Positions 1 to 9,471 of a DNA stretch of 64,000 bases are shown in pieces. This stretch comes from Pseudoalteromonas sp. H105 (GTDB lineage: Bacteria > Pseudomonadota > Gammaproteobacteria > Enterobacterales > Alteromonadaceae), in assembly GCF_001469215.1 (NCBI RefSeq), contig NZ_LOFH01000005.1:62001-126000 (forward strand). The letters are read 5' to 3'. Both the position numbers and the translations under genes were made by a program. The notes beneath the pieces are model-generated. The model saw only the letters and a program-made list of their open reading frames with translations, had not been told where the DNA came from and did not search any database. The first letter of the stretch is position 1. Each line of letters begins with the position of its first letter.

Positions 1-1696
1 AATGAATCCCACCATTTCCGCAAGTTGAGACCGTTTTTCCTCTCAATGAACCATTAAAATCATTGCCAGAATCTGAGTTAACTTGGATATGAGCTCGAGG
101 AGCATAAATCGCGGCATACATCGACGCATTAGACAAAAGTTCGACACCAACTTTATTACCATTTGAAGGCACTGCATGGCACACCAACGATTCCATATCT
201 GGTGTTTCGTAACTTGAAAAAATACTAAAAACAGCTCGCCCAGCTGACGAAATAGGTTCGTGAGTCGTTATTTCATCATCAATAATAACGCGCCCTTCAA
301 TATAAATTGTTAACGTGGCACCCGATGCAATCTCAAACCCGTTGCTAGGATGATTATTATATTTAAAATCATTTTTGATATATAAAGTGACATCACCACT
401 TTGAATAGTCAGTTTGCCGCCTGAAACGGTTAAACTATTCAAGACATAAACTTGTTGATTTGGTTGTTCGAAAACCGTTCTAGAAACAGGAGTAATACTT
501 CGCCCTATCGGTTTTTTCCAGCTAGGCCACTTGGTAAACGTGCCCTGACTTTCGGTCAAGTTGAACGCTGAAAACTCGATAATATTTAAGTCATTCAATG
601 TATCATTGCCCGCCAAATTTTCATTGTTACGAACAACGAGTATTGGGTCACAGTTAGTGCGCGGGTCGGTATAATCGTGATTTGGATCTGGGTTAGTTGG
701 ATCTACTGAAGGCACAGGCTTTATATCGGGTACTTTTTTAAATATATCATCAGAGTAAGGTTTACTGTTTTGATATTGATGAGCACCTAAATCACTCGGG
801 AATTGACCTTGGCCACCGTACATAATATCAAGCCCATTCGCATCTTTGTTTTCAACAATAGCGTCATCATTATTACGAATCGTTATATCTTTTATCGCTC
901 TTAATACACCTAAAACACGTCCCCCAGTGAAATCAATGCTTTGCACTGATAAAATATCACCGGCTACACGAGTGTCCGTTGGATAACCGGCAGGCACACC
1001 TGTACCAGTACCGCCATTAATCGTAACGCTTCCATTGGCATGAATATCCCCCATAACCGGCGAACTTCCACTTAGAGTCACACTCCCTGTTACTATAACA
1101 TCACCCCAAATAGGTGAGCCACCACTTAGAGACACATCTGAGTTATAATGAATCGTACCAATCCGTGCATCTGTCCCTGCATTTTCTTCTTTATATGGCC
1201 CATCTGCTGAGTCGTAACTGTCAATGCGACCACTGCCATTAACTAACACTCCTTCACAGCCCACAATGGCTTGTTCAAAAGGTGACTTGGGTGCACCTGG
1301 GATCATTTTATACCGCGCAACCAGGTTACTTACAGCATCACCACCATATCGCCTACCCTGACTGGCGATTTCAATTTCTCCTGCTGCGTTTTTGCTTAAT
1401 GTCGCATTATAAATTGCATCGTCGCCAATTAGACCGCTCCCTGTCGCATTGCCTGCTGCAGCGATCAAGCCATCGACATCAAGTGCCTTATTATCGTTCA
1501 GTGCCTGTTTTAATAATTTAGCCTCTTCAAATACTCCTTTTTCAGCTAACAGGCGGCTGTTAATCTTTTTCTGGAAATTGCCTGTTAAGCGCTCTTGTAC
1601 CAGGTTTTCACGTAGTGAATTAAGCACAACAATGCTGGCCATACTTGTTAAAATAAGCACTGTTATTAATGTAAAGCCACGCTGTTTCTTACTCAT
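1..1696 (-). CDS. pilX: PilX-like type IV pilus assembly protein (partial, C-terminus beyond the left edge)
   Basis: Open frame from ATG at 1696 to the window edge, about 565 codons, no stop reached. The N-terminus MSKKQRGFTLITVLIL is a short basic leader, G|F processing site and hydrophobic helix, as in class III prepilins. Position 5 of the mature protein is Thr, not the usual Glu; PilX/GspK-type minor pilins that cap the pilus tip often lack this Glu. The rest is long for a pilin and rich in Gly/Ser/Asn beta-type sequence, like PilX_N proteins with a large C-terminal domain (DUF7305-like, inferred). The start overlaps the pilW stop (TAATG). It is last of the visible minor pilin operon; pilY1 would be expected beyond the edge. 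Confidence 0.75.
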   Translation of the reverse strand, partial: MSKKQRGFTLITVLILTSMASIVVLNSLRENLVQERLTGNFQKKINSRLLAEKGVFEEAKLLKQALNDNKALDVDGLIAAAGNATGSGLIGDDAIYNATLSKNAAGEIEIASQGRRYGGDAVSNLVARYKMIPGAPKSPFEQAIVGCEGVLVNGSGRIDSYDSADGPYKEENAGTDARIGTIHYNSDVSLSGGSPIWGDVIVTGSVTLSGSSPVMGDIHANGSVTINGGTGTGVPAGYPTDTRVAGDILSVQSIDFTGGRVLGVLRAIKDITIRNNDDAIVENKDANGLDIMYGGQGQFPSDLGAHQYQNSKPYSDDIFKKVPDIKPVPSVDPTNPDPNHDYTDPRTNCDPILVVRNNENLAGNDTLNDLNIIEFSAFNLTESQGTFTKWPSWKKPIGRSITPVSRTVFEQPNQQVYVLNSLTVSGGKLTIQSGDVTLYIKNDFKYNNHPSNGFEIASGATLTIYIEGRVIIDDEITTHEPISSAGRAVFSIFSSYETPDMESLVCHAVPSNGNKVGVELLSNASMYAAIYAPRAHIQVNSDSGNDFNGSLRGKTVSTCGNGGIH

Positions 1697-2223
1697 TAAC
1701 TACCACTATATACTTTTTCAAGAATAACGTTAGATGCTGCAAGTTCGATTGTAACTGCCCCGCCAAACTGTGCCGGCAACTGCTCTGGCTTCACTTTAAT
1801 AGTTATTAAATCATTATTAATACTAAAACTCAGGGACTCAATACCGGTCAGCAATCGCTCTGCAGGCAAGCCTCCGAGTGCACACATAAGATTGTTTGCG
1901 TCTAACTGATATGTTTCATTTACGTTGGCTATTGCAACACTCCCCGCACAGGTTACAACCCCTGCCGATTGCATTATCGTAATGGATGAGCCATCCGCAC
2001 TAACGGTTGGGATCACGGGTGTTTGTTTAATACTGCGAGTAAACACTTTGCTGGTATAGCGTATGACTTCTTGTGCATTTTCTAGCTCTTTACCAACTAA
2101 CACAGTTCCTTTTATTGCCGAATAAGCCAAGCTGATGCCACTGAGCAAAAATGCGCCTGCAGCAAGGGCCACCATCAATTCAACTAATGTATAACCACTG
2201 TGTGTTTGCCTAAAATGTAACAT
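1696..2223 (-). CDS. pilW: PilW family minor pilin
   Basis: 175 aa. The leader MLHFRQTHSG precedes YTLVELMVALAAGAF, a type III prepilin signal with Glu5, cleaved by PilD and inserted through the inner membrane. PilW belongs to the minor pilin complex that primes type IV pilus assembly. The weakly conserved C-terminal part is beta-rich. It overlaps pilV (TGATG at 2221-2225) and pilX (TAATG), so translation is probably coupled. Assignment to PilW rests on order (after pilV, before pilX) and the longer hydrophobic helix; a PulJ-type pseudopilin is the alternative. Confidence 0.8.
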   Translation of the reverse strand: MLHFRQTHSGYTLVELMVALAAGAFLLSGISLAYSAIKGTVLVGKELENAQEVIRYTSKVFTRSIKQTPVIPTVSADGSSITIMQSAGVVTCAGSVAIANVNETYQLDANNLMCALGGLPAERLLTGIESLSFSINNDLITIKVKPEQLPAQFGGAVTIELAASNVILEKVYSGS

Positions 2224-2636
2224 CAGCTACACCCTGCTGATAAATCAGGAAAAGTTGCATTGAGTGTAATTTGATTTTCTAAAGATTGAGGGTCATTTTG
2301 CTGAATGCGCTCATCATTCCAACTCACCACAATCTGCATTTCATTACTAAACGCTTCGGGTAATGTTAATGTATAATCGGTAATTTGCGGCTCAAGCGAT
2401 GCGCGAAAATTCACATCAGTAAATAAATCTGGACTCGTTGTTTGTAGCTCACAAATATGAGGCCAAAGTCGCTCTATGGTATTTTGCGCTTGGACTAAAG
2501 AAATCGTGTAATTAAAGCTATTTGTTGCATATTGCAAAGATTTGAGCTGCGCAGAGGCAAGCCCTAGTAAAGCAATACCCGCAATAACAACCGAGATCAT
2601 TACTTCAAGCAATGAAAAGCCATTTTGCAACCTCAT
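2223..2636 (-). CDS. pilV: PilV-type minor pilin
   Basis: 137 aa from ATG at 2636, which overlaps the stop of the upstream gspH-like gene as TAATG. A longer frame extends to 2693 but would lie inside that gene and put 19 residues before the leader, so the internal start is preferred. MRLQNG|FSLLEVMISVVIAGIALLG is a classic prepilin signal (Glu5 present) matching type IV pilus modification protein PilV. It is a minor pilin expected in the inner-membrane priming complex with PilW, PilX and FimT/U. Confidence in the family is high from the FSLLEVMI helix. Confidence 0.82.
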   Translation of the reverse strand: MRLQNGFSLLEVMISVVIAGIALLGLASAQLKSLQYATNSFNYTISLVQAQNTIERLWPHICELQTTSPDLFTDVNFRASLEPQITDYTLTLPEAFSNEMQIVVSWNDERIQQNDPQSLENQITLNATFPDLSAGCS

Positions 2637-3085
2637 TAAGCACACCCTGTTGACTTTTCGGCTAACCAATTTTGACCACTTTTTAAAACACAAAGGTAGT
2701 AGTCTGTTGTTTTTTCATTATTGTCTTTAACCAAAATGGTACTTGCTAACGACACCTCACCTGTAGACATAATCGTTCTATCAACTAATGAAACATCAAT
2801 ACCTTGATGTGAAATAGCAAACTCACGTAGTAAGGTTTCTACACCGTCAACGGGTGCCTTTACTTGCCATTTTTTTCCGCTAACAACTAATTTTACATCA
2901 CTGTCGCGCTTTACCGCCTCACTACGCGCAAACTTGTATACACTGTTCAGCTGATTAGCAGTTGTAACAACACGATCTTGCATTATTTGTTGGCTAAATG
3001 AAGGAAATGCAAGCACAGCCATAATCGCGATAATACCAACCACGACCATTAACTCAACAAGGGTAAAACCTGAGGCCTTGTTCAT
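2636..3085 (-). CDS. GspH/FimT family minor pseudopilin
   Basis: 149 aa. MNKASG|FTLVELMVVVGIIAIMAVLAFPSF is the prepilin leader and helix, followed by the GspH/FimT-type segment (ANQLNSVYKFARSEAVKR, residues about 42-59) with the ARSEA motif diagnostic of GspH/FimT. It would be processed by the prepilin peptidase and incorporated as a minor pilin. The FimU/FimT position at the head of the pilV-pilW-pilX set supports a type IV pilus role rather than type II secretion. It starts 4 nt after the pilE stop. Confidence 0.8.
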   Translation of the reverse strand: MNKASGFTLVELMVVVGIIAIMAVLAFPSFSQQIMQDRVVTTANQLNSVYKFARSEAVKRDSDVKLVVSGKKWQVKAPVDGVETLLREFAISHQGIDVSLVDRTIMSTGEVSLASTILVKDNNEKTTDYYLCVLKSGQNWLAEKSTGCA

Positions 3086-3089
3086 TTAT

Positions 3090-3524
3090 CTAACCCCAGC
3101 AATTATTAGAATTAGGTAGCTGTGAACCATCGTGGATTAACGTCATGGCACCACAACGGTCATTCGCTTGAGCTGAGCCTACTTTAGGGGTCGCTTTTAA
3201 AGTGTACTTTCGACTACGAAAATCATCATCAGCAGCGGCCCCGGGGACTCTATCTGATGGCGTGTATGAAAAAGTATAAAATTCAGTATTTACGGCAGCA
3301 TTAAACGCATTTGGGTAACCTCCATTGCGAGAATATATTCGCTCAAGGCTCGCTGCATATTGCAACATCACATGTTGAATATCTGCACGACGGCTACGCT
3401 CCATATGCTCTGTGTATGAGGGTAAAGCAACACCATAAAGAATACCGATTATCGCCACAACGATTAACAATTCAGTTAATGTAAAACCTTGCTGTAAAAC
3501 ACTTTTTTTCATTTCATTGTTCAC
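3090..3524 (-). CDS. pilE: PilE-type type IV pilin
   Basis: 144 aa. KKSVLQQG|FTLTELLIVVAIIGILYGVALPSY is the prepilin leader and helix; the following SRRADIQHVMLQYAASLERIYSRNGGYP is typical of PilE-like minor pilins of Pseudomonas/Legionella type. Cys residues near the C-terminus (DRCGAMT and NNCWG) could form the D-region disulfide loop. The start is GTG at 3524, preferred over ATG at 3512 because GGAAG lies 6 nt before the GTG. First gene of the minus-strand pilus operon, with a promoter upstream at 3561-3590. PilE comes first here, whereas it is last in the P. aeruginosa operon. Confidence 0.82.
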   Translation of the reverse strand: MNNEMKKSVLQQGFTLTELLIVVAIIGILYGVALPSYTEHMERSRRADIQHVMLQYAASLERIYSRNGGYPNAFNAAVNTEFYTFSYTPSDRVPGAAADDDFRSRKYTLKATPKVGSAQANDRCGAMTLIHDGSQLPNSNNCWG

Positions 3525-3560
3525 TAATTACTTCCTTCACACCATGCCCAGTGCACAAAC

Positions 3561-3590
3561 AATATACAGTGACAACGCTGTCAATGTCAA
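3561..3590 (-). promoter_or_regulatory. Predicted promoter of the minor pilin operon, with an inverted repeat in the spacer
   Basis: On the minus strand TTGACA (3590-3585) is followed after 18 nt by TATATT (3566-3561), a good sigma70-type match about 35 nt before pilE. The spacer contains the perfect inverted repeat TGACA-ACGC-TGTCA (3570-3583), a plausible operator. No transcript data; inferred from sequence. Confidence 0.5.
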
Positions 3591-3768
3591 CAAACTGTAA
3601 TCAAAATGAAAACAACAAATAAATATACGTTTACTCTTTGACTTTTCTTCGATTTAACTCGGTGATGTAATAACACCGAAAAAATAATAGGTAGGCTAAT
3701 ACATTTTCACTAGCAGTTACCTAGATAATACGAACACTATAAGTAGTTAGTTCATTCTAATAGGTAAC

Positions 3769-3799
3769 AAAAAGCCGTGCTCAATGAGCACGGCTTTTT
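3769..3799. terminator. Bidirectional-looking intrinsic terminator after rplI
   Basis: A 14-bp perfect stem (3769-3782 with 3786-3799), loop AAT, core AGCCGTGCTC/GAGCACGGCT, flanked by A and T runs. It lies 16 nt past the rplI stop on the minus strand and would end the rpsF operon transcript. Confidence 0.9.
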
Positions 3800-3814
3800 T
3801 AACTTAATTAAAAA

Positions 3815-4267
3815 TTAAGCTTCAGCGATTACGATTACTTTAATAGTAGCCGTTACGTCTGAGTGTACTGCGATTGCAACGTCAAATTCGCCAGTCTCAC
3901 GGATAGTACCTAGAGGTAAACGAACTTCTGATTTAGCAACTTCAACACCAACAGCTGAGATAGCGTCAGCGATGTCACGAGTACCGATTGAACCGAATAA
4001 TTTGCCTTCGTCACCAGCTTTAGAAACTAGTGTAACTTCTGCTAATGCTTCAAGTTTATCAGCGCGTGCTTGTGCAGCAACAAGCTGGTCAGCGATTTTC
4101 GCTTCAAGCTCTGCACGACGTGCGTCAAAAGTCTCAACGTTAGCTTTAGTTGCAGGAACTGCCTTACCTTGCGGGAAAAGGAAGTTACGTGCGAAGCCAG
4201 ATTTAACAACAACCTGGTCACCTAGGCCACCTAGGTTAGCGATCTTATCTAGTAGAATAACTTGCAT
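3815..4267 (-). CDS. rplI: Large ribosomal subunit protein bL9
   Basis: 150 aa, the usual length of bL9. The N-terminal RNA-binding domain begins [36 protein letters not shown], containing the L9 signature (G-x2-[GN]-x4-V-x2-G-[FY]-x2-N-[FY]-L). The connecting helix (about residues 45-75) and C-terminal domain are intact. bL9 binds 23S rRNA at the base of the L1 stalk and spans neighbouring ribosomes. Last gene of rpsF-priB-rpsR-rplI, 35 nt after rpsR, followed by a strong terminator. Confidence 0.97.
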   Translation of the reverse strand: MQVILLDKIANLGGLGDQVVVKSGFARNFLFPQGKAVPATKANVETFDARRAELEAKIADQLVAAQARADKLEALAEVTLVSKAGDEGKLFGSIGTRDIADAISAVGVEVAKSEVRLPLGTIRETGEFDVAIAVHSDVTATIKVIVIAEA

Positions 4268-4302
4268 GTTTCTACACCTTTTAAAAACTGTTAATCCGCT
4301 GC

Positions 4303-4530
4303 TTACTTATGTAAGTCAGTGTATGGAAGAAGGGCTAAGTAGCGAGCACGCTTAATAGCAGTTGCTAGCTGGCGCTGGTATTTAGCGCTTGTACCTGTGA
4401 TACGGCTAGGTACGATTTTGCCACTTTCTGTAACATAGTTTCTAAGAGTAGCTAGATCTTTATAATCGATTTGTTGTACGCCTTCCGCTTTAAAGCGGCA
4501 GAACTTACGACGTCTGAAATAACGTGCCAT
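4303..4530 (-). CDS. rpsR: Small ribosomal subunit protein bS18
   Basis: 75 aa. [72 protein letters not shown] covers the whole bS18 family, including the basic N-terminus and the IVPSRITGT rRNA-contact segment. bS18 assembles on the 30S platform as a heterodimer with bS6, encoded by the first gene of the same operon. It starts 12 nt after priB. Confidence 0.97.
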
Positions 4531-4542
4531 GAGATAAATTCC

Positions 4543-4869
4543 TCAATTAATTCTTTCTATATGCTGAGCATGCAAAACCAATTGGCTAAGGCCGTTACGG
4601 CCTTCGTGGCGATTTAAAAAACCACTCACTTGCAATGCCTGCCCAACGTGCAAATGTTGAGTCTGTTGTTGCATTTGCTTACCACTAGCAACCACTTGAA
4701 GTTTTACATAACTATTACGGTTAAGGTCAGCTTCAATTTGCATCGATTTATGTTCAACAACAAAAATACAATGCGGTATGCCAGCAGGGCTTTGGCTATA
4801 TTTGGGTGTTTTACAAACAACTCCAGATAATGTTAGTTGGTTCATATAAGGACTAAGCTTTTGGCTCAT
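4543..4869 (-). CDS. priB: Primosomal replication protein N (PriB)
   Basis: 108 aa OB-fold single-strand DNA-binding protein. The core NQLTLSGVVCKTPKYSQSPAGIPHC and HEGRNGLSQLVLHAQHIERI match PriB, which works with PriA and DnaT in restarting stalled replication forks. The start at 4869 adds eight residues before the point where E. coli PriB begins (MNQ at 4845). A GAG 8 nt before 4869 supports the longer form, but the 4845 start is possible. Its place between rpsF and rpsR is the standard gammaproteobacterial arrangement. Confidence 0.93.
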   Translation of the reverse strand: MSQKLSPYMNQLTLSGVVCKTPKYSQSPAGIPHCIFVVEHKSMQIEADLNRNSYVKLQVVASGKQMQQQTQHLHVGQALQVSGFLNRHEGRNGLSQLVLHAQHIERIN

Positions 4870-4913
4870 CTTAAAATCTCAACTGAACAGCGCCATGCTA
4901 GGACTCAAAACAA

Positions 4914-5255
4914 TTAAGCAGCTGGTGCTTCTTTCTTCTCTTCTCTTACAAGAGGAGACGCTTCAGTTACAGCGTTTTTAGTACGCATAACTAAGTTACG
5001 AAGCACTGCATCGTTGTAGCGGAAAGTAGTTTCTAGCTCGCTGATTACTTCAGTAGGTGCTTCAACGTTCATAAGAACATAATGAGCTTTGTGAAGCTTG
5101 TTGATTGGGTAAGCCAATTGACGACGGCCCCAGTCTTCAAGACGGTGGATAGTACCACCCGCTTCAGTGATAGAACCAGTATAACGTTCGATCATACCAG
5201 CAACTTGCTCACTCTGATCAGGGTGAACCATGAATACGATTTCGTAATGACGCAT
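4914..5255 (-). CDS. rpsF: Small ribosomal subunit protein bS6
   Basis: 113 aa. [53 protein letters not shown] and [14 protein letters not shown] are hallmark bS6 segments. The C-terminus ends in an acidic/Lys tail (EEKKEAPAA); in E. coli RimK adds glutamates to the S6 tail. First gene of the operon. The leader (about 5256-5345) contains paired segments with CCG triplets next to the start (ACCGACTGGCTGAAACGG and ACCGTAAGGA), compatible with the known S6:S18-binding leader. That regulation is inferred, not shown. Confidence 0.97.
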   Translation of the reverse strand: MRHYEIVFMVHPDQSEQVAGMIERYTGSITEAGGTIHRLEDWGRRQLAYPINKLHKAHYVLMNVEAPTEVISELETTFRYNDAVLRNLVMRTKNAVTEASPLVREEKKEAPAA

Positions 5256-5347
5256 GGATATTCCTTACGGTTAATAGAGCCTTCTACCGTTTCAGCCAGT
5301 CGGTTTAAGGCAAGGAATCAATATTAAATAGGCCGAAATGAGCGCGC

Positions 5348-5376
5348 ATTTTACGCTTAGTTTGATAATTAAGCAA
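5348..5376 (-). promoter_or_regulatory. Predicted promoter of the rpsF operon
   Basis: Minus strand TTGCTT (5376-5371), 17-nt spacer, TAAAAT (5353-5348), then a GC-rich GCGCGC discriminator typical of promoters for the translation machinery. About 90 nt upstream of rpsF. Confidence 0.6.
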
Positions 5377-5433
5377 GTAGGTTTTTAGCATTTAGCGGCA
5401 AGTTTAAAGCCAATTATCAGCTCATCAAGAAAA

Positions 5434-5459
5434 ACCATGCTTATCAAATCAAGCATGGT
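5434..5459 (-). terminator. Intrinsic terminator after rlmB
   Basis: A 9-bp stem ACCATGCTT/AAGCATGGT (5434-5442, 5451-5459) with an 8-nt loop; in the minus direction it is followed by a T run. It lies 46 nt beyond the rlmB stop. Confidence 0.8.
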
Positions 5460-5504
5460 CTCAAAGTTTATCTCTAAACAAACGGCTATAAGCCAAAAGT
5501 GAGA

Positions 5505-6251
5505 TTAAGCTTGTGTCGCATTTCTCTGGCGCAGCACTTCAAACAAACAAATGCCCGTGGCAACAGATACGTTTAAGCTTGAAACACTGCCTGCCATAGG
5601 TATTTTAACTAATACATCACAATGTTCACGCGTTAAGCGACGCATGCCTTCGCCCTCAGCGCCCATAACAATCGCCATAGGGCCTGTTAAGTTTGCATCA
5701 AAAACGTGGGTATCGGTTTCGCCTGCCGTGCCTACAACCCATACACCCGCATCTTTTATTTCACGTAACGTGCGAGCAAGGTTGGTCACTTGAATCAATG
5801 GCACGGTTTCAGCTGCACCACACGCCACTTTACGTGCTGTACCGTTGAGCTTTGCAGACTTGTCCTTTGGTACAATAATGGCATGAACCCCCGCAGCATC
5901 AGCACTGCGTAAGCACGCGCCTAAATTATGCGGATCAGTAATGCCATCAAGCACCAATAAAAACGGGGTGTCTTCACGGGCAATGATCACATCAAGGTCT
6001 TTTTCATTAAAAGTAGGTGCTGCTTTTACATTGGCAATAATACCTTGGTGCTTCTCATCTTTTGCTTTATTGTCCAACGCTTTTCGCTGCATAAACTGTA
6101 CAGAAATACCAAATTTACGTGCTTCATTAATAATCGGCGTAAGACGCTTATCATCACGCCCTTTCAAGGCGTAAATCTCTAAAAAACGCTCAGGCTCTTT
6201 TGCTAGAATTGCTTCAACAGAGTGAAAGCCAAAAATTAATTCATTACTCAC
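5505..6251 (-). CDS. rlmB: 23S rRNA (guanosine(2251)-2'-O)-methyltransferase
   Basis: 248 aa SpoU/TrmH (SPOUT) family enzyme that methylates Gm2251 in the peptidyl-transferase P loop using S-adenosylmethionine. The N-terminal substrate-binding domain ([10 protein letters not shown]) is followed by the knotted catalytic domain with [13 protein letters not shown] (motif 1, catalytic Arg), a [11 protein letters not shown] motif 2 and the [10 protein letters not shown] motif 3. The start is GTG at 6251, overlapping the rnr stop as GTGA; no better start exists in frame. rnr-rlmB pairing is conserved in Gammaproteobacteria. Confidence 0.95.
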   Translation of the reverse strand: MSNELIFGFHSVEAILAKEPERFLEIYALKGRDDKRLTPIINEARKFGISVQFMQRKALDNKAKDEKHQGIIANVKAAPTFNEKDLDVIIAREDTPFLLVLDGITDPHNLGACLRSADAAGVHAIIVPKDKSAKLNGTARKVACGAAETVPLIQVTNLARTLREIKDAGVWVVGTAGETDTHVFDANLTGPMAIVMGAEGEGMRRLTREHCDVLVKIPMAGSVSSLNVSVATGICLFEVLRQRNATQA

Positions 6252-8749
6252 GTATTACTTGCTCCTGGGCTGGTACGTTTACGGGCATTTTTGCCGGGTC
6301 TTTTCGGCTTTTTGACAGCCTTTTTCTTGGTTTTCTTTTTAGTCACGCCATCAGTTGTCGCCTTTGATTTAGAACGACTGGCAGGTTTATTTTTACCTTT
6401 TTTACGGGGTTCTGAATCTGCTTCACCCTTAGTGCGGGTTGATGACTTACCTTTGCGTGGCTCTTTTTCATCGCCTTTTTTGCCAGGAATTTTACCTGCT
6501 TTTAATTGCGAACGAACACTCGCCGGTGCATGGCCACTTTTCGATGAACCACGACGGCGGGAATAACGATCTTGAGCTACATCACCGCTTAAAGTTAAGT
6601 TTATACGACGTTCATCTAGGCTGACAGAAGCAACCCGCACAGTCACTTTATCACCTAAACGATATACCTTATGAGTTTGCTCACCAATCAAGCAATGTTT
6701 AGCGGCATCGTGTTGGAAGTATTCGCTGCCTAAATTTGTGACGTGAATTAAACCATCTATTTGTAAATCAGCTAAACGAATAAACAAACCAAAGTTTGTC
6801 ACTGAAGAAATTACGCCTTCAAATTCATCGCCAACATGATCTTGCATATACTCGCATTTAAGCCAGTCAGCAACCTCACGGGTAGCATCATCAGCGCGGC
6901 GTTCAGTTGTTGAACATTGCTCACCTAATTGATCAACTTCGTCATCACTATAAACATACTCACCTGATGTGTGCATGCCCTGCGCTTTTAAAACACCTTT
7001 AATAGCACGGTGAACAACTAAATCAGGGTAACGGCGAATCGGTGAGGTAAAATGAGCATATTCACCTAGAGCTAAACCAAAGTGACCAATATTATCAGCC
7101 TGATAAACGGCTTGCTTCATTGATCTCAATAACATTGTTTGAATCAATTCAGCTTCTGGGCGATCTCCTAACTTGGCTAGAACATGGGTAATTTCTTTTG
7201 GTGTTGGTTCATCACTTAATGTTGATTCAATGCCCAGCTCCGATAAAAACTGCCTAAAGTTTCCAAGTTTTTCACTGTCTGGCTCATCATGAACACGATA
7301 AAGGGCACTGGCTTCATGCTTCTCAAGCATTTTAGCTGCAGATACATTGGCTAAAATCATGCACTCTTCGATAAGCTTATGCGCATCGTTACGCACGACT
7401 GGCACGATTGATTCAATCTTACGTTGCGCATTAAAAACGAAACGGGTTTCTAATGTTTCAAATTCAATAGCGCCACGCTGTTGACGCGCTGACTTAAGCG
7501 CCATATACATTTGCTGTAAATCAGTTAAGTGCGGAACAACTGCAGCATATTCATTACGTAACTTTTCGTCACCTTGCAAAATAGCATTGGTTTTAGTGTA
7601 CGTTAATCGTGCATGAGAGTTCATCACTGCTTCATAAAAACGATAGCCTGACAGCTTGCCAGCCTCTGATACCATCATTTCTGCGACCATACATAAACGG
7701 TCTACTTTTGGGTTTAACGAACACAAACCATTAGACAACACTTTTGGCAGCATCGGAATAACTTGCTCAGGGAAATACACTGAGTTGCCACGCTCTATCG
7801 CTTCTTTGTTAAGTGGTGTATTCATACCGACATAATGTGACACATCCGCAATCGCAACCCACAAACGCCACCCGCCTGACTTTTTGCGCTCACAGTAAAC
7901 CGCATCATCAAAATCACGTGCATCCTCACCATCAATGGTGACCAAGGGTAAGTCACGTAAATCAACACGATTTTGTTTATCGGCTTCTTCAACAAACTCA
8001 CCTAAATGAGCAACTTGCTTTTCGACCGCTTCAGGCCATACATGAGGAATATCGTGGTTTCGCAGCGCAACTTCAATTTCCATACCTGGGGCTAAATGCT
8101 CACCGAGTACGTCAATTACTTTGCCGACAGCGTTCATATTTCGACTTGGATTTTGTGTTATTTGTACTTGCACCATTTGATTATGGCGAGCACCTTTTTC
8201 AGTGCCAGGTAAGATAATGATGTCTTGCGTAATGCGAGGATCTTCAGCAACGACAACAGCAATTCCATGCTCAACAAAATAGCGTCCTACAATGGGCGCG
8301 CGCTCATTAGTAAGTACCTTAATGATCCGTGCATCACACTTACCACCTGAACCACGTTTTGTCCCTTTAGCGAGTACGATGTCACCATGAAGCACCATAT
8401 TCATCTGATGCTTGGCAATAAACCAATCTTTGTTTTCACCTTCAATTTCTAAAAAGCCAAACCCATCTCGATGCCCTATTACTTTACCTTTCGTTAGTCC
8501 TGCTTCGTCAATTAAGGCGTAACATTTAAACTTATTAAAATAAAGTTGCCCATCACGTTCCATAGCACGCAAACGACGCTTAAACGCAATTTGACGCTCA
8601 TCATCATTTACAGCTAGCTCGTCACATAACTGATGAAAGTTTGCTGGCTTGGCACGGTCTTTAATATGAGTAAGTATAAACTCACGGCTAGGGACGGGAT
8701 TTTCGTACTTTTCTTGTTCTCGACTGAGATTAGGATCTTGGTTTGACAT
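6248..8749 (-). CDS. rnr: Exoribonuclease R
   Basis: 833 aa 3'-5' hydrolytic exoribonuclease of the RNB family, acting on structured RNA, rRNA fragments and tmRNA-tagged transcripts. Order: N-terminal winged helix (about 15-85), cold-shock/OB domains, RNB catalytic domain with [14 protein letters not shown] (Mg-binding aspartates), the [15 protein letters not shown] motif, an S1 domain ([20 protein letters not shown]), then a very basic tail of about 110 residues rich in KKGK/KSKSK. The tail is typical of RNase R and is used for duplex unwinding and ribosome association. No nsrR gene precedes it here, unlike E. coli. Confidence 0.96.
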   Translation of the reverse strand: MSNQDPNLSREQEKYENPVPSREFILTHIKDRAKPANFHQLCDELAVNDDERQIAFKRRLRAMERDGQLYFNKFKCYALIDEAGLTKGKVIGHRDGFGFLEIEGENKDWFIAKHQMNMVLHGDIVLAKGTKRGSGGKCDARIIKVLTNERAPIVGRYFVEHGIAVVVAEDPRITQDIIILPGTEKGARHNQMVQVQITQNPSRNMNAVGKVIDVLGEHLAPGMEIEVALRNHDIPHVWPEAVEKQVAHLGEFVEEADKQNRVDLRDLPLVTIDGEDARDFDDAVYCERKKSGGWRLWVAIADVSHYVGMNTPLNKEAIERGNSVYFPEQVIPMLPKVLSNGLCSLNPKVDRLCMVAEMMVSEAGKLSGYRFYEAVMNSHARLTYTKTNAILQGDEKLRNEYAAVVPHLTDLQQMYMALKSARQQRGAIEFETLETRFVFNAQRKIESIVPVVRNDAHKLIEECMILANVSAAKMLEKHEASALYRVHDEPDSEKLGNFRQFLSELGIESTLSDEPTPKEITHVLAKLGDRPEAELIQTMLLRSMKQAVYQADNIGHFGLALGEYAHFTSPIRRYPDLVVHRAIKGVLKAQGMHTSGEYVYSDDEVDQLGEQCSTTERRADDATREVADWLKCEYMQDHVGDEFEGVISSVTNFGLFIRLADLQIDGLIHVTNLGSEYFQHDAAKHCLIGEQTHKVYRLGDKVTVRVASVSLDERRINLTLSGDVAQDRYSRRRGSSKSGHAPASVRSQLKAGKIPGKKGDEKEPRKGKSSTRTKGEADSEPRKKGKNKPASRSKSKATTDGVTKKKTKKKAVKKPKRPGKNARKRTSPGASNT

Positions 8750-8868
8750 TCACTATCTTGTTAATTGGTTATGTTGCTATTTTAACCCATAACCGAACAA
8801 TGAGACAGGCAAAAGCTATGAAACTTTTAAGAAACCCTATTTAGTAGCAATAATGCGCATTAAAACCG

Positions 8869-9471
8869 CTATAACCAGCCCTTTTGCTTGGCTATGCGTG
8901 CAGCATCTACACGGTTACTGGCATTTAATTTTGCGATGGCCTCAGATAAATAATTACGCACAGTGCCTTCACTCAAAAATAACGTTGAGGCAATATCAGC
9001 TGTTTTCAAGCCTTCACCTGCTAACTGCAACGCTTTTCGCTCTTTATCTGACAAAGGATCGTTATCTTCAAGTGCATTTAAGGCGAGCTCTGTATCAATC
9101 ACTTTTTGCCCCGCCATGACTTTTTTTAAAGTAGCAATTAAACTCTCACTGGGCGCCTCTTTAAGAACAAACCCTTTAACACCAGCAGCCATGGAGCGGC
9201 GAATATACCCCGCTCTTGAGAAGGTTGTCATAATAACTACTTTGATATCAGAAAAATCTGTTTTTAACCGCTCAGCTAACTCAATCCCCGTCATAATGGG
9301 CATTTCAATATCTGTTAATACGATATCAGGTTTTAATTCGGTGATTTCTTGTAAGGCGGTTTGACCGTTGGTTGCTTGACCTACTACCTCGATACTAATG
9401 TCTAAACTCAATAAAGCAGCAACAGCCCCACGAACCAAACCTTGATCTTCAACTAAATACACTTTAATCAT
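8869..9471 (-). CDS. NarL/LuxR-type response regulator, DesR-like
   Basis: 200 aa. Receiver domain with acidic pair E8/D9, phosphoacceptor D54 in VLTDIEMP and a conserved Lys in GFVLKEAP; then a LuxR-type HTH (about 135-195) with LSDKERKALQLAGEGLKTADIASTLFLSEGTVRNYLSEAIAKL. The GFVLKEAPSESL segment and length match DesR-type regulators. Its gene overlaps the kinase gene by ATGA (9468-9471), so they are a cognate pair. A target may be the TGACAAATGTCA palindrome at 10801-10812 (inferred). In Bacillus, DesKR controls lipid desaturation; the target here is unknown. Confidence 0.88.
   Translation of the reverse strand: MIKVYLVEDQGLVRGAVAALLSLDISIEVVGQATNGQTALQEITELKPDIVLTDIEMPIMTGIELAERLKTDFSDIKVVIMTTFSRAGYIRRSMAAGVKGFVLKEAPSESLIATLKKVMAGQKVIDTELALNALEDNDPLSDKERKALQLAGEGLKTADIASTLFLSEGTVRNYLSEAIAKLNASNRVDAARIAKQKGWL

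Noticed and set aside
6291-6566. Plus-strand open frame of 91 codons opposite rnr
   Set aside because: It is the complement of the Lys-rich RNase R tail, giving a biased Phe/Leu/Pro product; no ribosome site or family resemblance.
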